A stretch of DNA of 39,955 bases from an uncultured Clostridium sp. (GCA_947571115.1 CANOWW010000016.1:1-39955); one strand, 5' to 3'. Positions 8,245-17,084 are shown, counted from the stretch's first letter. Numbers and translations: made by a program. Notes: generated by a model from the sequence alone, not told the origin.

Positions 8245-9364
8245 TTAATTTTTTGAAACCATATATTCTATATCTTGCCTATCATATTCTTCTGGAACTA
8301 AACCAATTCTTTTTTTCATATAATTTAAAACAAGCAAAATCGTCAAAAGCCCTATGGTTCCTATAATAAAATATGCCTCACTTGTACTATAATATTCTAA
8401 TAACAAACCAGCTAAAAAAGAAATTGCCATTCTTGCCACTCTTTGCACAAATTTACTAGCCGATAAAATTTTCACGCGAATAGCTGGATTTGTAAAATTG
8501 GTCATATATTTATTTTCCAGCGTCCAATAAGGAGCCCTCAAAAAATGCTGCACGCAAAACATACTAAACACAACTATTATTGTAACCATTCTATTTTTTT
8601 CAAAGCCAGCAACCATGCCAATCACAATAAAGGATACAAAAACTGGAATAGACAAAAAAGCTAATGTTTTATTTCTAAATTTTCTATGTATTTTATCTTG
8701 AAATTGTACCGCAAAGCATTGTACCAATGTCAAAATAGCAAAAATTCATATCACTTACACTTTCTGCAATCGTGGTATTTTCCTTTTCCTCCCCTTCAAT
8801 TTCTTCAAAGCGATAAGCAATAACAACAGCCAATAAAGACGTGAGAGTAGATAATATAATTGGAATATAAGGATTGATTACAAACAAATAGCCTGCCAAA
8901 ACAGACGAAATTGCCATTAACGCATAACTCACTGAAGAACCTTTTGCATCAATCTTTCCTAGTGAATTCTTGCCTTTGCAAACTTTAGTGGCATCATATA
9001 ACACGCTACATTCCGAAATATCTTTCAGCGAAGTCCCGAGCGCTAATATCATATACGCAATCAATAAAATTGCAAAATGATTGGTAAAAATCATCATAGC
9101 AACTTGGATTGTCACTAATAAATTACCGAATATTAATGATTTTCTACCGCCCAATTTTTCAATTAAAATAGTGGATGGAATTTGCAAAATTAACCCAAAT
9201 AGCGAATAAGCAGATTCTGCATACAACACTTTTGCCGCCTCAATTCCTTTTACTTGTGTTAAAAACAAAAATATAATGGCTGAATAAAATAATGGATCCC
9301 AACCAATTCCTTTATAAACTGGATAAATTCTTCGATTATATTTCATTGCTATGTCTTGTCTCAT
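8245..9364 (-). pseudogene. MFS transporter, frame interrupted at a T5 run
   Basis: Two overlapping frames together give a 12-helix major facilitator of about 373 residues. The first (9364-8693) carries helices 1-6, with the LIEKLGGRKSLIFGN loop 2-3 signature. The second (to 8245) carries the C-terminal half. The second frame is +1 relative to the first, and the usable switch lies after ...SDMNF, where five T's precede GCT (plus-strand 8738-8742); one T fewer restores a single frame. Unlike the other split genes there is no in-frame CGG here, so this looks like an ordinary homopolymer indel or sequence error. The substrate is unknown. Confidence 0.75.
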
Positions 9365-9388
9365 ATTTTCTCCTTCATATTTTCGTTC

Positions 9389-9928
9389 TTATCTCAATTT
9401 CAACAATTCTTCTCTTAGGCATTCGTACTTGTCCCAAATCTCTTCTGGCACGTATTTTTGCCATTCCTGCTTTTTATCTTGCACCAAAAATTCCCTTAAT
9501 TTTGTAGCAGAAATATTGATTTTATCACGTGCCACAATCAGTTCCGAAAACTGCTTACTATCCTCTTCTGAAAACCAACCTTTGCGCGATTCGTCCTTGC
9601 CGTACACCATTAAATCTGGCAACCTGCCAATCATTTTTTCCACATGCTCCAATATGTAACTTCCCCATTCAAAACAAATATCGTCCTCATTTGTCATATC
9701 ATCTAATGCACAAATGATTACATCTTTTTGCGAATAAATTTGAGAAACCATTTCCCTTCTTATTTCTAGCTTAAAAGGATTTCTGGGGGTTCCGCTTTCC
9801 TGTGCAGAACCAATCAAAATAAGTGTTTTTTGGCATAAATTTCTAGTCATATCAATCAATTGTTTATGCCCTTTATGAAATGTTTGAAATCTCCCCAAAA
9901 CTAATCCTAGTTCAAAAATTTTTTCCAT
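9389..9928 (-). CDS. Nicotinamide-nucleotide adenylyltransferase-like nucleotidyltransferase
   Basis: A 179-residue protein of the HIGH superfamily. The ATP-binding motif is GRFQTFHKGH near residue 12 and the second motif is ISATKLR near 145, the pairing found in NMN adenylyltransferases of the NadM/NadR type, which join NMN or a related mononucleotide to AMP. The intervening NPFKLEIRREMV is typical of the same group. Several Nudix genes lie nearby; NadM-type enzymes are often fused or linked to Nudix domains, so a role in NAD-related salvage is plausible but not shown. It lies 24 bp from the MFS gene. Confidence 0.8.
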   Translation of the reverse strand: MEKIFELGLVLGRFQTFHKGHKQLIDMTRNLCQKTLILIGSAQESGTPRNPFKLEIRREMVSQIYSQKDVIICALDDMTNEDDICFEWGSYILEHVEKMIGRLPDLMVYGKDESRKGWFSEEDSKQFSELIVARDKINISATKLREFLVQDKKQEWQKYVPEEIWDKYECLREELLKLR

Positions 9929-9937
9929 TTTTTCTCC

Positions 9938-10180
9938 TTATAAATAAGTTCCTGTTTCTACTCTTTTTGCTTGTTTAATTAAATAATCATATTGCGCTTG
10001 GTCTGACTTGATTTTATACGTATAATAATCCACCAAACTTTGGTCATCAATATACTGCAAATTAGCATAGTCAGCCTCCAAATTTCTTTTTGTTTTCTCA
10101 AGATTACTCATGAGTTCTTCATACGAACTTGCTTGTGCTTGATTCGTCACTTTGATTTCTTTAATAAATTCTTCTTCCAT
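9938..10180 (-). CDS. DUF2508-type small protein
   Basis: An 80-residue charged helical protein. The central section, NLEKTKRNLEADYANLQYID followed by LVDYYTYKIKSDQAQYDYLI and KQAK, closely resembles the DUF2508 (YaaL-like) pattern of two helices joined by a D-xx-L-x-DYYIY turn. No membrane segment or metal site is seen. It sits 9 bp upstream of the adenylyltransferase on the same strand. The function is unknown. Confidence 0.65.
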   Translation of the reverse strand: MEEEFIKEIKVTNQAQASSYEELMSNLEKTKRNLEADYANLQYIDDQSLVDYYTYKIKSDQAQYDYLIKQAKRVETGTYL

Positions 10181-10242
10181 AAAATCACCGCTACTATTTT
10201 ATGAAATTTTCCAATTTTTTATGTATTAAATAACAGATTTTT

Positions 10243-10331
10243 CCGCGCCCGTTTTCTTAACATCGCATTTTTCGTCCCCCCCCGTAAACTTAACATGCTA
10301 TTTTTCGTCATGTAAACTAAACTTTACATCT
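10243..10331 (-). repeat. Intergenic tandem repeat, copy C
   Basis: CGCCCGTTTTCTTAACAT, then CCCCCGTAAACTTAACAT, then ATGTAAACTAAACTTTACAT. A run of eight C's marks divergence in the second unit. As in copy B, the palindromic unit includes the stop codon of the adjacent gene (engB, TAA at 10324-10326). Confidence 0.88.
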
Positions 10332-10914
10332 CTATTTTGAGCATTTTTTCAATTTCTTCCCAAACTTTTTCTGTATAAATTTTTCGCTCTGCCGAAAAAG
10401 GTAAAATTGTACTATAAGAAATGCCTAATGTTTGTTTCACTCTTTCCGCTTCCGCATCCACTTTCGTAACAGCAATTTTATCTGCCTTATTCGTTACTAC
10501 CATAAATGGCAAATTAGAACGTAAAATATAATCATACATATGCAAGTCGTCTTCTGTTGGCTGATGACGAATATCCAACAAATGTACAATCAGCACAATG
10601 TTTTCGCGCTTTTGCAAATATTCTTCAATGTATTTTCCCGAAAAAACCTTCTCCTGCTTCGACATTTTGCTATAACCATAACCCGGCAAATCTACAAAAT
10701 AAAATAAATTGTCAATATTATAAAAATTAATCTGACGCGTTTTACCCGGCGTATTACTCGTTCTTGCCAAACTTTTTCGATTTAACATCGTATTGATAAA
10801 CGAGGATTTCCCTACATTTGATTTTCCAACTAACACAATTTCCGGCAAATCCCCTTTCGGATATTGCTTCGGTCCCACCGCCGACACTTCAAATTTTGGA
10901 TTTTTAACAATCAT
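10324..10914 (-). CDS. engB: Ribosome-biogenesis GTPase YsxC/EngB
   Basis: A 196-residue TRAFAC GTPase that assists assembly of the large ribosomal subunit. G1 is GKSNVGKSS, G3 is DLPGYGYSK, G4 is TKADK, and the switch I/G2 region reads SNTPGKTRQINFY. The length is full for the family. The final codons EM-stop are contributed by repeat C. engB often follows lon in Firmicutes; lon is absent here, and the gene stands between repeat copies C and D. Confidence 0.95.
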   Translation of the reverse strand: MIVKNPKFEVSAVGPKQYPKGDLPEIVLVGKSNVGKSSFINTMLNRKSLARTSNTPGKTRQINFYNIDNLFYFVDLPGYGYSKMSKQEKVFSGKYIEEYLQKRENIVLIVHLLDIRHQPTEDDLHMYDYILRSNLPFMVVTNKADKIAVTKVDAEAERVKQTLGISYSTILPFSAERKIYTEKVWEEIEKMLKIEM

Positions 10915-10960
10915 AATTTTCTCCTTTTATCATAAATCACTAAAAAACGATAGATTTTTC

Positions 10961-11043
10961 TGCGCCCGTTTTCTTAACATCGACTTTTTTACCTCGCCCG
11001 CAAATTTAACATGCCATTTTTGTTATGTTAAATAAACTACATT
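10961..11043 (-). repeat. Intergenic tandem repeat, copy D
   Basis: CGCCCGTTTTCTTAACAT, then CGCCCGCAAATTTAACAT, then the decayed ATGTTAAATAAACTACAT. It lies between the divergent engB and purH genes. It is the only copy whose palindromic unit does not touch a gene end, and the most degenerate of the four. Confidence 0.82.
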
Positions 11044-11147
11044 CTTTTGATAAAAACTATTGTTTGTATTTTACATTATATTGACTAACTTGTCAACGTT
11101 TTTCACATGAAATATCAGAATTAAATTACATAATACTTCATTTTTGC

Positions 11148-11176
11148 TTTACTTTTTCCAAATTTTGTGATATAAT
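11148..11176 (+). promoter_or_regulatory. Promoter of purH
   Basis: TATAAT at 11171-11176 with a weak -35, TTTACT, at 11148-11153 and a 17-bp spacer. The leader to ATG 11227 is about 45 nt and too short for a purine riboswitch; none is seen. A ribosome site GAGGAGG lies directly before the ATG. Confidence 0.6.
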
Positions 11177-11226
11177 ATTTTTTGACATTATGAGATAAAA
11201 TTTATTAAAAATGAGGAGGAAATAAA

Positions 11227-12774
11227 ATGAAAGCCTTAATTAGTGTCTCTGACAAAACTGGTATTGTCGAATTTGCCAAAGAATTAGAAAACCTTGGCAT
11301 CGAAATTATCTCAACTGGCGGAACTTTCAAAAAACTAAAAGAAGCCAATGTAAACGCCATCGAAATCTCGGATTTAACAGAATTTCCAGAATGTTTGGAC
11401 GGGCGTGTGAAAACCCTTCATCCAAAAGTTCATGCGGGAATTTTGGCAATGCGAAACAACCCAAATCACATGAAACAATTGGCAGACTTAAATGTTGACA
11501 CCATTGATTTTGTTGTTGTTAATTTGTATCCTTTTAAGCAAACTATTTTAAAAGAAAACGTTACACGTGAGGAATGTGTTGAAAATATTGATATTGGTGG
11601 TCCAACTATGCTTCGTTCTGCTGCCAAAAATTATCAAGATGTGACTGTTATTACAGACCCTGCAGATTACGAAAAAGTTTTAAACGAATTAAGGGAAAAT
11701 AAAAAAGTTTCTCTTGACACAAAATTTTACTTGATGCAAAAGGTGTTTGAGCATACTGCAAATTACGATGCAATGATTTGCAATTACATAAAAAACGAGC
11801 GTGAAGATAATTCATACCCTGCTACACTTTCTTTGACATTTGAAAAAGTACAGGAAATGCGCTATGGCGAAAATCCGCATCAAACTGGCTGTTTATATAA
11901 AGAAGTGGGAAAATGTGAAGGTTCGTTAGTAACTGCCAAACAATTGAATGGTAAGGAGCTATCCTTCAACAATATCAACGATACAAACGGTGCTTTAGAG
12001 CTTCTAAAAGAATTTGACGAACCAACTATTGTTGCTTGCAAACATGGCAACCCTTGTGGTGTCGGCAGTGATAGCGATATTTACAAAGCTTGGCAAAAAG
12101 CATATTCTGCTGATAACATGTCTATTTTTGGAGGCATTGTTGTTGCAAATCGTGAAATCACAGCTGAAATCGCAAAAGAAATGTCAGAAATGTTTTTAGA
12201 GGTCATTGTTGCACCTTCTTTCGTAGAGGAAGCTCTAAGCATTCTCCAAAAAAAGAAAAATGTTCGTGTTTTAGAATTACCAGAAATTACTGTAAAACAA
12301 GCTGAAAATTCATATGATATCAAAAAAATCAATGGTGGTATTATTGTACAAACAATTGATTCCAAATTGCTAGATGAATACGAAGTTGTAACAGACCGTG
12401 CCCCAACGGACAAAGAATTGGAGGATTTGATGTTTGCTTGGAAAGTTGTCAAGTTTGTGAAATCAAACGGAATTGCCCTTGCTAAGGATAAGCAAACCGT
12501 TGGTATTGGTCCCGGACAAGTCAACCGAATTTGGTCAACCAAACAATGTGTGGAACATGCGAAAGAATTAATTAGTGAAACTGCGACACAAAATGCTGTT
12601 TTGGCATCAGATGCCTTTTTCCCATTTGACGACTGCGTAGAAGCCGCACATGCTGCAGGAATTACTGCGATTATCCAACCAGGTGGCGCAAAAAAAGACC
12701 AACTTTCCATTGATAAATGCAATGAATATGGCATAGCCATGATTTTCACTCACATGAGACATTTTAAACATTAA
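11227..12774 (+). CDS. purH: Bifunctional AICAR transformylase / IMP cyclohydrolase
   Basis: It catalyses the last two steps of IMP synthesis. At 515 residues it is full length. The MGS-like cyclohydrolase domain (about 1-145) shows ISTGGT, the phosphate-binding loop, and HPKVHAGIL. The AICAR transformylase domain holds RYGENPHQ and the catalytic CKHGNPCG, ending with IIQPGGAKKDQ and FTHMRHFKH. It is a single-gene unit: no other pur genes are present, whereas Firmicutes usually carry purH inside the pur operon. Codon use is native, and CGG triplets occur only across codon boundaries. Confidence 0.97.
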   Translation: MKALISVSDKTGIVEFAKELENLGIEIISTGGTFKKLKEANVNAIEISDLTEFPECLDGRVKTLHPKVHAGILAMRNNPNHMKQLADLNVDTIDFVVVNLYPFKQTILKENVTREECVENIDIGGPTMLRSAAKNYQDVTVITDPADYEKVLNELRENKKVSLDTKFYLMQKVFEHTANYDAMICNYIKNEREDNSYPATLSLTFEKVQEMRYGENPHQTGCLYKEVGKCEGSLVTAKQLNGKELSFNNINDTNGALELLKEFDEPTIVACKHGNPCGVGSDSDIYKAWQKAYSADNMSIFGGIVVANREITAEIAKEMSEMFLEVIVAPSFVEEALSILQKKKNVRVLELPEITVKQAENSYDIKKINGGIIVQTIDSKLLDEYEVVTDRAPTDKELEDLMFAWKVVKFVKSNGIALAKDKQTVGIGPGQVNRIWSTKQCVEHAKELISETATQNAVLASDAFFPFDDCVEAAHAAGITAIIQPGGAKKDQLSIDKCNEYGIAMIFTHMRHFKH

Positions 12775-12797
12775 TTTTAAGGAACTGTAAAAAATTC

Positions 12798-12826
12798 TTG
12801 CAAATTATCTTTAAAACTGATATAAT
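12798..12826 (+). promoter_or_regulatory. Promoter of the small membrane-protein gene
   Basis: TTGCAA (12798-12803), a 17-bp spacer and TATAAT (12821-12826), giving an expected start near 12833 and a leader of about 35 nt to ATG 12869. Confidence 0.75.
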
Positions 12827-12868
12827 AAATTTATTATTTATTTTTGCATCATGAAAGGAGAAGAACGC

Positions 12869-13135
12869 ATGTCAATTATTATTGCGGCACTTGCAACAAT
12901 AAGCACTGGTGGCACGATTTTTTATTATCTTCACAAACGGAGAAAAAATGCCGAAAAAATTTACGGCATCGTGCTCAAAAAAGCTGATAATAACGTAGTT
13001 CACATTGGCTACAATAAAAAGCAATACTTAGTGCACACTTCTGACCGGCGCTATGCTCGCCTGGAAGAAAAATCTCAGGTCGCGATAAAACTGTTTTATT
13101 TGCCAGACGGCAATATTGCAGTCACACTCGACTAA
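12869..13135 (+). CDS. Small single-pass membrane protein using CGG twice
   Basis: 88 residues from ATG 12869. An upstream in-frame ATG at 12851 is disfavoured because the ribosome site AAAGGAG lies inside it. One membrane helix (about residues 2-21) is followed by HKRRK and a small beta-rich domain ending YLPDGNIAVTLD. No family is recognised. It is the only gene in the window that reads in-frame CGG as a normal triplet: 12938-12940 and 13046-13048, both in Arg-rich spots. A +1 shift at the first would terminate after about 18 residues. Arg CGC and Leu CTG also appear, so codon use differs from its neighbours and hints at acquisition. A promoter and a terminator frame it as a single-gene unit. 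Confidence 0.75.
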   Translation: MSIIIAALATISTGGTIFYYLHKRRKNAEKIYGIVLKKADNNVVHIGYNKKQYLVHTSDRRYARLEEKSQVAIKLFYLPDGNIAVTLD

Positions 13136-13143
13136 GTCACAAC

Positions 13144-13206
13144 AAGGAGTTGTAAAAAAACTTAATATCTTGTAAAAGATTGGAGTTTTTTACAGCCCCT
13201 TGTTTT
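13144..13206 (+). terminator. Hairpin terminator after the small membrane-protein gene
   Basis: Arm AAGGAGTTGTAAAAAAACT (13144-13162) pairs with AGTTTTTTACAGCCCCTT (13184-13201), followed by GTTTTT. The arm sequence is nearly the same as that of the inverted repeat at 26193-26285, so this is a member of a repeated hairpin family rather than a unique terminator. Confidence 0.65.
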
Positions 13207-13208
13207 TA

Positions 13209-13237
13209 TTGCCAAACGCTCAAGTTTATGTTAAAAT
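13209..13237 (+). promoter_or_regulatory. Promoter abutting the RluA start, predicting a leaderless mRNA
   Basis: TTGCCA (13209-13214), a 17-bp spacer and TAAAAT (13232-13237). The expected start point, about seven bases beyond the -10, coincides with ATG 13244. No ribosome site is present upstream. Confidence 0.55.
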
Positions 13238-13243
13238 ATGTTT

Positions 13244-14116
13244 ATGAAACTAGAATATAAAAATACGAATCATCAATATAAAACTGTAAAAGATGTTTTA
13301 AAAAAGCACTTTTTAGTTTCGGAACGACTGCTTCTGAAACTAAAACGAAACAACAAGATTTTTATCAACAACGAAATCGCTTTTCCCTTTACATCTTTAA
13401 AACTGAATGATAACATAATTGTTGATATTTCTTTTGAGGAAACAAGTGAAAATATTGTCCCCATCAAAATAAATTTGGAAATTGTTTTTGAAGACGAAAC
13501 CATGCTCATTCTTAACAAACCTTATGGGGTCCCTGTGCATCCATCTATGTTGCATTTCTCAGATAGTTTATCAAATGGTGTGCAATATTATTTTATGCAA
13601 AACCATATTAAGACTAAAATTCGCCCCGTAAATCGCTTAGACAAAGATACTTCTGGGCTTGTAATTTTTGCGAAAAATGAATATGTGCAAGAAAATTTAA
13701 GTCGCCAAATGAAAAATCATACTTTTGAAAAAAATTATCAAGCCATATTAACTGGGAACTTATTACAAAAAACTGGTACTATTGATGCGCCGATTTGTCG
13801 CAAAGAAAGCAGTATTATTGAGCGTGAAGTAAATCCAAATGGGCAAAAAGCAATCACTTACTTTCAACTCATTCAAAACTTTGAAAATTATTGCTTCGTA
13901 GAATTCAAATTAGAAACTGGCAGAACACATCAAATTCGCGTCCATTCAAAGCATATTGGACATCCTCTTTTAGGAGATACTTTATACGGAAATCCTTCAG
14001 AATTCATTTCACGTCAAGCACTTCACGCCTATAAAATTGCATTTCTTCATCCTTTGACAAACCAAAAAATGCAATTTGAAATTTCACTACCACATGATAT
14101 GTTCTGTCTTTTATAA
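13244..14116 (+). CDS. RluA-family pseudouridine synthase
   Basis: It isomerises uridine to pseudouridine in rRNA or tRNA. An S4-like N-terminal segment (about 1-70) precedes the catalytic domain. The catalytic motif reads VNRLDKDTSGLVIFAK, with Asp of RLD as nucleophile; the usual His before RLD is Asn. Further signatures are LNKPYGVPVHP, ETGRTHQIRVH and HPLLGDTLYG. About 290 residues is normal. ATG 13244 is chosen over ATG 13238 because a -10 box ends at 13237 and no Shine-Dalgarno exists, which suits a leaderless message. The exact target uridine cannot be told. Confidence 0.9.
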   Translation: MKLEYKNTNHQYKTVKDVLKKHFLVSERLLLKLKRNNKIFINNEIAFPFTSLKLNDNIIVDISFEETSENIVPIKINLEIVFEDETMLILNKPYGVPVHPSMLHFSDSLSNGVQYYFMQNHIKTKIRPVNRLDKDTSGLVIFAKNEYVQENLSRQMKNHTFEKNYQAILTGNLLQKTGTIDAPICRKESSIIEREVNPNGQKAITYFQLIQNFENYCFVEFKLETGRTHQIRVHSKHIGHPLLGDTLYGNPSEFISRQALHAYKIAFLHPLTNQKMQFEISLPHDMFCLL

Positions 14117-14125
14117 AAAATTGAA

Positions 14126-14158
14126 AAAATCATTGACAATTTACAATTTTATGATTTT
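14126..14158. terminator. Possible bidirectional terminator between rluA-like and nitroreductase genes
   Basis: AAAATCAT (14126-14133) pairs with ATGATTTT (14151-14158) between two convergent genes. The stem is short and A/T only, and the nitroreductase stop lies inside it, so efficiency is doubtful. Confidence 0.4.
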
Positions 14159-14675
14159 AAAATTCATTCCAAAAAACTGTTTCTTTCAACTCTTTTCTTT
14201 CCTCATGCTTTGCACTTGGCAATGCATCTTCTGCAGGATAACCAAATGGTAATAAATTAACAATTTCAAAATTTTCCGGAACGTTTAAAATTTCTCTTGC
14301 CTTATTCGTGTCAAATGAACCAACCCACGTAGAACCTAAACCCAATTCAGAAATTTGCAGCATCATATGTGTAGAAACAATGCTGCTATCCACAATTCCT
14401 TCATCATGCCCATCATACTTTCGTTTCCAAGATTCGCCTTTATCATAGCATACAAGCAAAATAACTGGTGCATCAAATGTAAATTTGGTACATTCTTTTA
14501 ATGCTTCTATTTTTTCGCTATCTGTTATTACTAAAATCCTCTGTGGTTGGAAATTGCAAGCAGTTGGTGCCAACCTTCCCGCCTCTAAAATTTTCTCAAT
14601 TTTTTCTTTTTCCACTTGCCTTTTCAAAAATTTTCTACACGAATATCTCGCTTTCGTTAACTCTAAAAATTCCAT
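14157..14675 (-). CDS. Nitroreductase-family flavoprotein
   Basis: A 172-residue FMN-dependent NAD(P)H oxidoreductase. The N-terminal RYSCRKFLKRQVEKEKIEKI and the following GRLAPTACNFQPQRI are the FMN phosphate-binding signatures of the family. GSTWVGSFD and LLPFGYPAED near the C-terminus are the matching late motifs of the short clostridial subgroup. The physiological substrate is unknown. It lies 23 bp downstream of clpX, so it may be read from the clp transcript. Confidence 0.9.
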   Translation of the reverse strand: MEFLELTKARYSCRKFLKRQVEKEKIEKILEAGRLAPTACNFQPQRILVITDSEKIEALKECTKFTFDAPVILLVCYDKGESWKRKYDGHDEGIVDSSIVSTHMMLQISELGLGSTWVGSFDTNKAREILNVPENFEIVNLLPFGYPAEDALPSAKHEERKELKETVFWNEF

Positions 14676-14698
14676 TTTCCTTATCCCTTTCTTACAAT

Positions 14699-15997
14699 TC
14701 AGGCAGTTTCTGCTTTATTGGCACTCTTTATTTTTCTCTTTAATTTAATAGGTTCACGTTTTTTATTTTCATCAATTACCAATTTCGGCTCATGGTTCAA
14801 TTCCACTGTATCTTTTGTAATCATGCATTTCGTAATATTCAAATTAGATGGAATATCATACATGACATCTCTCATAATTTCCTCAATAATAGAACGCAAC
14901 CCTCTTGCACCAGTGTTTCTCTCCAGTGCTTTGTCAACAATTACTTCTAATGCCTCTGGTTCAAATTCAAGTTCAACACCATCTAATTCTACCAATTTTT
15001 TATATTGTTTTACAAGTGCATTTTTTGGCTTTGTTACAATATCGATTAATGCTTCACGTGTCAAACCTTCTAAAGTAGCCGTAATCGGAAGACGTCCCAC
15101 AAATTCTGGAATCAAACCAAATTTCAATAAATCTTGTGGCAATAAACTTTTGAATATTTCTGTCTTGTTAATATCTTTCTTGCTTTCAATATTGGCACCA
15201 AATCCCATTGACTTTTTGCCAATTCTATCTTTTATGATATTTTCCAAACCTTCAAAAGCGCCACCACAAATAAACAATATATTGGTCGTGTCAATTTGCA
15301 AAAATTCTTGATGCGGATGCTTTCGCCCCCCTTGTGGCGGAACTGCAGCAACCGTTCCTTCAATAATCTTAAGTAATGCCTGCTGCACGCCTTCGCCACT
15401 TACATCCCTTGTAATCGAAGGATTTTCAGACTTTCTTGTGATTTTATCAATCTCATCAATGTAAATAATTCCTTTTTGTGCTTTTTCTGTGTCAAAATTG
15501 GCGGCTTGCAGTAGTTTTAATAAAATGTTTTCCACATCTTCTCCCACATAACCTGCTTCTGTAAGAGTTGTCGCATCTGCAATAGCAAATGGCACATTTA
15601 AAATTTTTGCTAACGTTTGTGCCAACAATGTTTTTCCACAACCCGTTGGTCCAAGAAGCAAAATATTACTTTTCTGCACTTCAACGTCATCCATAAATTC
15701 CAAATTATTAATTCTTTTGTAATGATTGTAAACAGCCACAGACAACGTTTTTTTCGCCTCTTCTTGCCCAATGACATATTCATCTAAAATTTTTTTTATT
15801 TCAACTGGAGTTGGCATGTCAATTGGTTCAATTACCTCTTCGTCATCATAAATTTCTTCTTCAATAATATCTTGACATAGATTAACACACTCATCACAAA
15901 TAAACACACCGCTTGGTCCAGCAATGATTTTTTTCACAACTTCTTGTGGTTTTCCACAAAAAGAACATTTTATATTTCTATCCTGACTTTTTGGCAT
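14699..15997 (-). CDS. clpX: ATP-dependent protease unfoldase ClpX
   Basis: An AAA+ hexameric unfoldase that feeds substrates to ClpP. The N-terminal zinc domain has CSFCG and CDECVNLC. The AAA+ core shows Walker A GPTGCGKT, Walker B IYIDEIDK, sensor regions around EFVGRLP, and GARGLRSI in the small domain. At 432 residues it is complete, with a Lys-rich tail ([20 protein letters not shown]). It follows clpP by 20 bp in the usual clpP-clpX order; the trigger-factor gene that often precedes them is absent. Confidence 0.97.
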   Translation of the reverse strand: MPKSQDRNIKCSFCGKPQEVVKKIIAGPSGVFICDECVNLCQDIIEEEIYDDEEVIEPIDMPTPVEIKKILDEYVIGQEEAKKTLSVAVYNHYKRINNLEFMDDVEVQKSNILLLGPTGCGKTLLAQTLAKILNVPFAIADATTLTEAGYVGEDVENILLKLLQAANFDTEKAQKGIIYIDEIDKITRKSENPSITRDVSGEGVQQALLKIIEGTVAAVPPQGGRKHPHQEFLQIDTTNILFICGGAFEGLENIIKDRIGKKSMGFGANIESKKDINKTEIFKSLLPQDLLKFGLIPEFVGRLPITATLEGLTREALIDIVTKPKNALVKQYKKLVELDGVELEFEPEALEVIVDKALERNTGARGLRSIIEEIMRDVMYDIPSNLNITKCMITKDTVELNHEPKLVIDENKKREPIKLKRKIKSANKAETA

Positions 15998-16017
15998 TTT
16001 TCAGTCCTTTCTAAAAA

Positions 16018-16620
16018 TTAATTTCTTTTATCTAAAATACCATCAATTAATCCATAATCTAGTGCTTGCTGAGCTGTCATATAGTTATCTCTTTCCGTAT
16101 CATTTTGAATGGTTTCCAAACTTTGACCTGTTCGTTCACTTAGCAATTTATTCAATTTTTCTCTGGTTCTTACCATATGATCAGCATGAATTTTAATTTC
16201 TGTTGTTTGACCAGAAAGTCCTCCACCACCAATCAATGGTTGATGAATTAAAATTTCAGCATTTGGCGTAGCAAATCTTTTTCCTTTTGCCCCTGATGCT
16301 AATAAAACTGCCCCCATACTTGCTGCCATTCCTACGCAAATCGTAGAAACCGGACATTTAATATAATTAATGGTATCTACAATTGCCATTCCATCTGTAA
16401 TAGAGCCTCCTGGGCTATTGATATATAACGAAATTTCTTTATCTGGATCTTCTGACTCCAAAAATAACAACTGTGCCACAACTAAGCTAGCTGATGCAGA
16501 ATTCACGTCTTCTGCCAAAAATATAATTCTATCTTTTAACAATCTTGAGAAAATATCGTAAGATCTTTCTCCTCTGCTTGTTTGCTCTATTACATAAGGT
16601 ACTAAACTATTTTCTATCAT
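16018..16620 (-). CDS. clpP: ATP-dependent Clp protease proteolytic subunit
   Basis: A 200-residue serine peptidase forming the tetradecameric barrel. The catalytic Ser lies in [11 protein letters not shown] and the His in [10 protein letters not shown]; the Asp lies in the following C-terminal region (TERDNYM). The N-terminus [20 protein letters not shown] is the processing and axial-loop region. AGGAGG precedes ATG 16620, and a promoter is visible at 16661-16689. Confidence 0.97.
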   Translation of the reverse strand: MIENSLVPYVIEQTSRGERSYDIFSRLLKDRIIFLAEDVNSASASLVVAQLLFLESEDPDKEISLYINSPGGSITDGMAIVDTINYIKCPVSTICVGMAASMGAVLLASGAKGKRFATPNAEILIHQPLIGGGGLSGQTTEIKIHADHMVRTREKLNKLLSERTGQSLETIQNDTERDNYMTAQQALDYGLIDGILDKRN

Positions 16621-16660
16621 TTTAAAAGTTCCTCCTAGTATTATTCAAAATATATTTATT

Positions 16661-16689
16661 ACTATATAACATATTCATTAATTTTTCAA
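16661..16689 (-). promoter_or_regulatory. Promoter of clpP-clpX
   Basis: Minus-strand TTGAAA (16684-16689), a 17-bp spacer and TATAGT (16661-16666). No CtsR heptad operator was recognised around it. Confidence 0.6.
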
Positions 16690-17015
16690 GTTCTTTTTTG
16701 AATAAATTTCAAGTTTTTATATCTAAAAAATGATAAAAAATTACATTATTTGACATTTTTCTTTATCTTTTCTTGAACTTCAAAACTTCTTACAGAATTG
16801 TAAAATTGCACCTCAAAAATCGATTTTAAGCCACTGTTTCTTAAAAATTGACTTCAAGCTCAAATTTTATCTAAAACCGCCTAAAAAGTATTTTTATGGA
16901 TTTTTTAGAGACATTCTAGATTTAGTACGAGACTTTTCACTTTTTTGACGACGCATTTTAAGCCTCAAGAAGGCCCTTAAAATTAAAAAGCAGACATAAA
17001 TATCGTCTAAGATAT
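16690..17015. other. Non-coding AT-rich gap upstream of clpP
   Basis: No credible reading frame, ribosome site or RNA family is recognised. It lies between the clpP promoter and the terminator-like hairpin at 17016-17046 that closes the structured region behind the prepilin-like gene. Confidence 0.6.
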
Positions 17016-17046
17016 AAAATGCCTTAAATCGAATTTTAGGCATTTT
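17016..17046 (-). terminator. Terminator-like hairpin closing the prepilin-like transcript
   Basis: AAAATGCCT (17016-17024) pairs perfectly with AGGCATTTT (17038-17046). It is flanked by A's and T's on both sides, so it could act in either direction. For a minus-strand transcript from 17313-18593 it is the first good terminator, leaving a 3' region of about 270 nt. Confidence 0.6.
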
Positions 17047-17084
17047 TCCAGCGATTTAGATTTTTGTAATATTTTTCCACCAGC

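Noticed and set aside
8245..9364. Assigning the MFS break to CGG recoding
   Set aside because: There is no in-frame CGG before the frame change; a T5 run explains it better.
11040..11226. Possible purine riboswitch ahead of purH
   Set aside because: The leader after the -10 box is only about 45 nt, and no conserved aptamer core was seen.
12081..12749. A 222-residue open frame on the minus strand inside purH
   Set aside because: It is antisense to a fully conserved purH, has no ribosome site and no recognisable domain; it is a shadow of the real gene.
12851..12868. Upstream ATG as start of the small membrane protein
   Set aside because: The ribosome site AAAGGAG lies within the first codons after it, which points to ATG 12869.
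14718..15311. A 197-residue plus-strand frame inside clpX
   Set aside because: It mirrors the complementary codons of a conserved ClpX and resembles no protein family.
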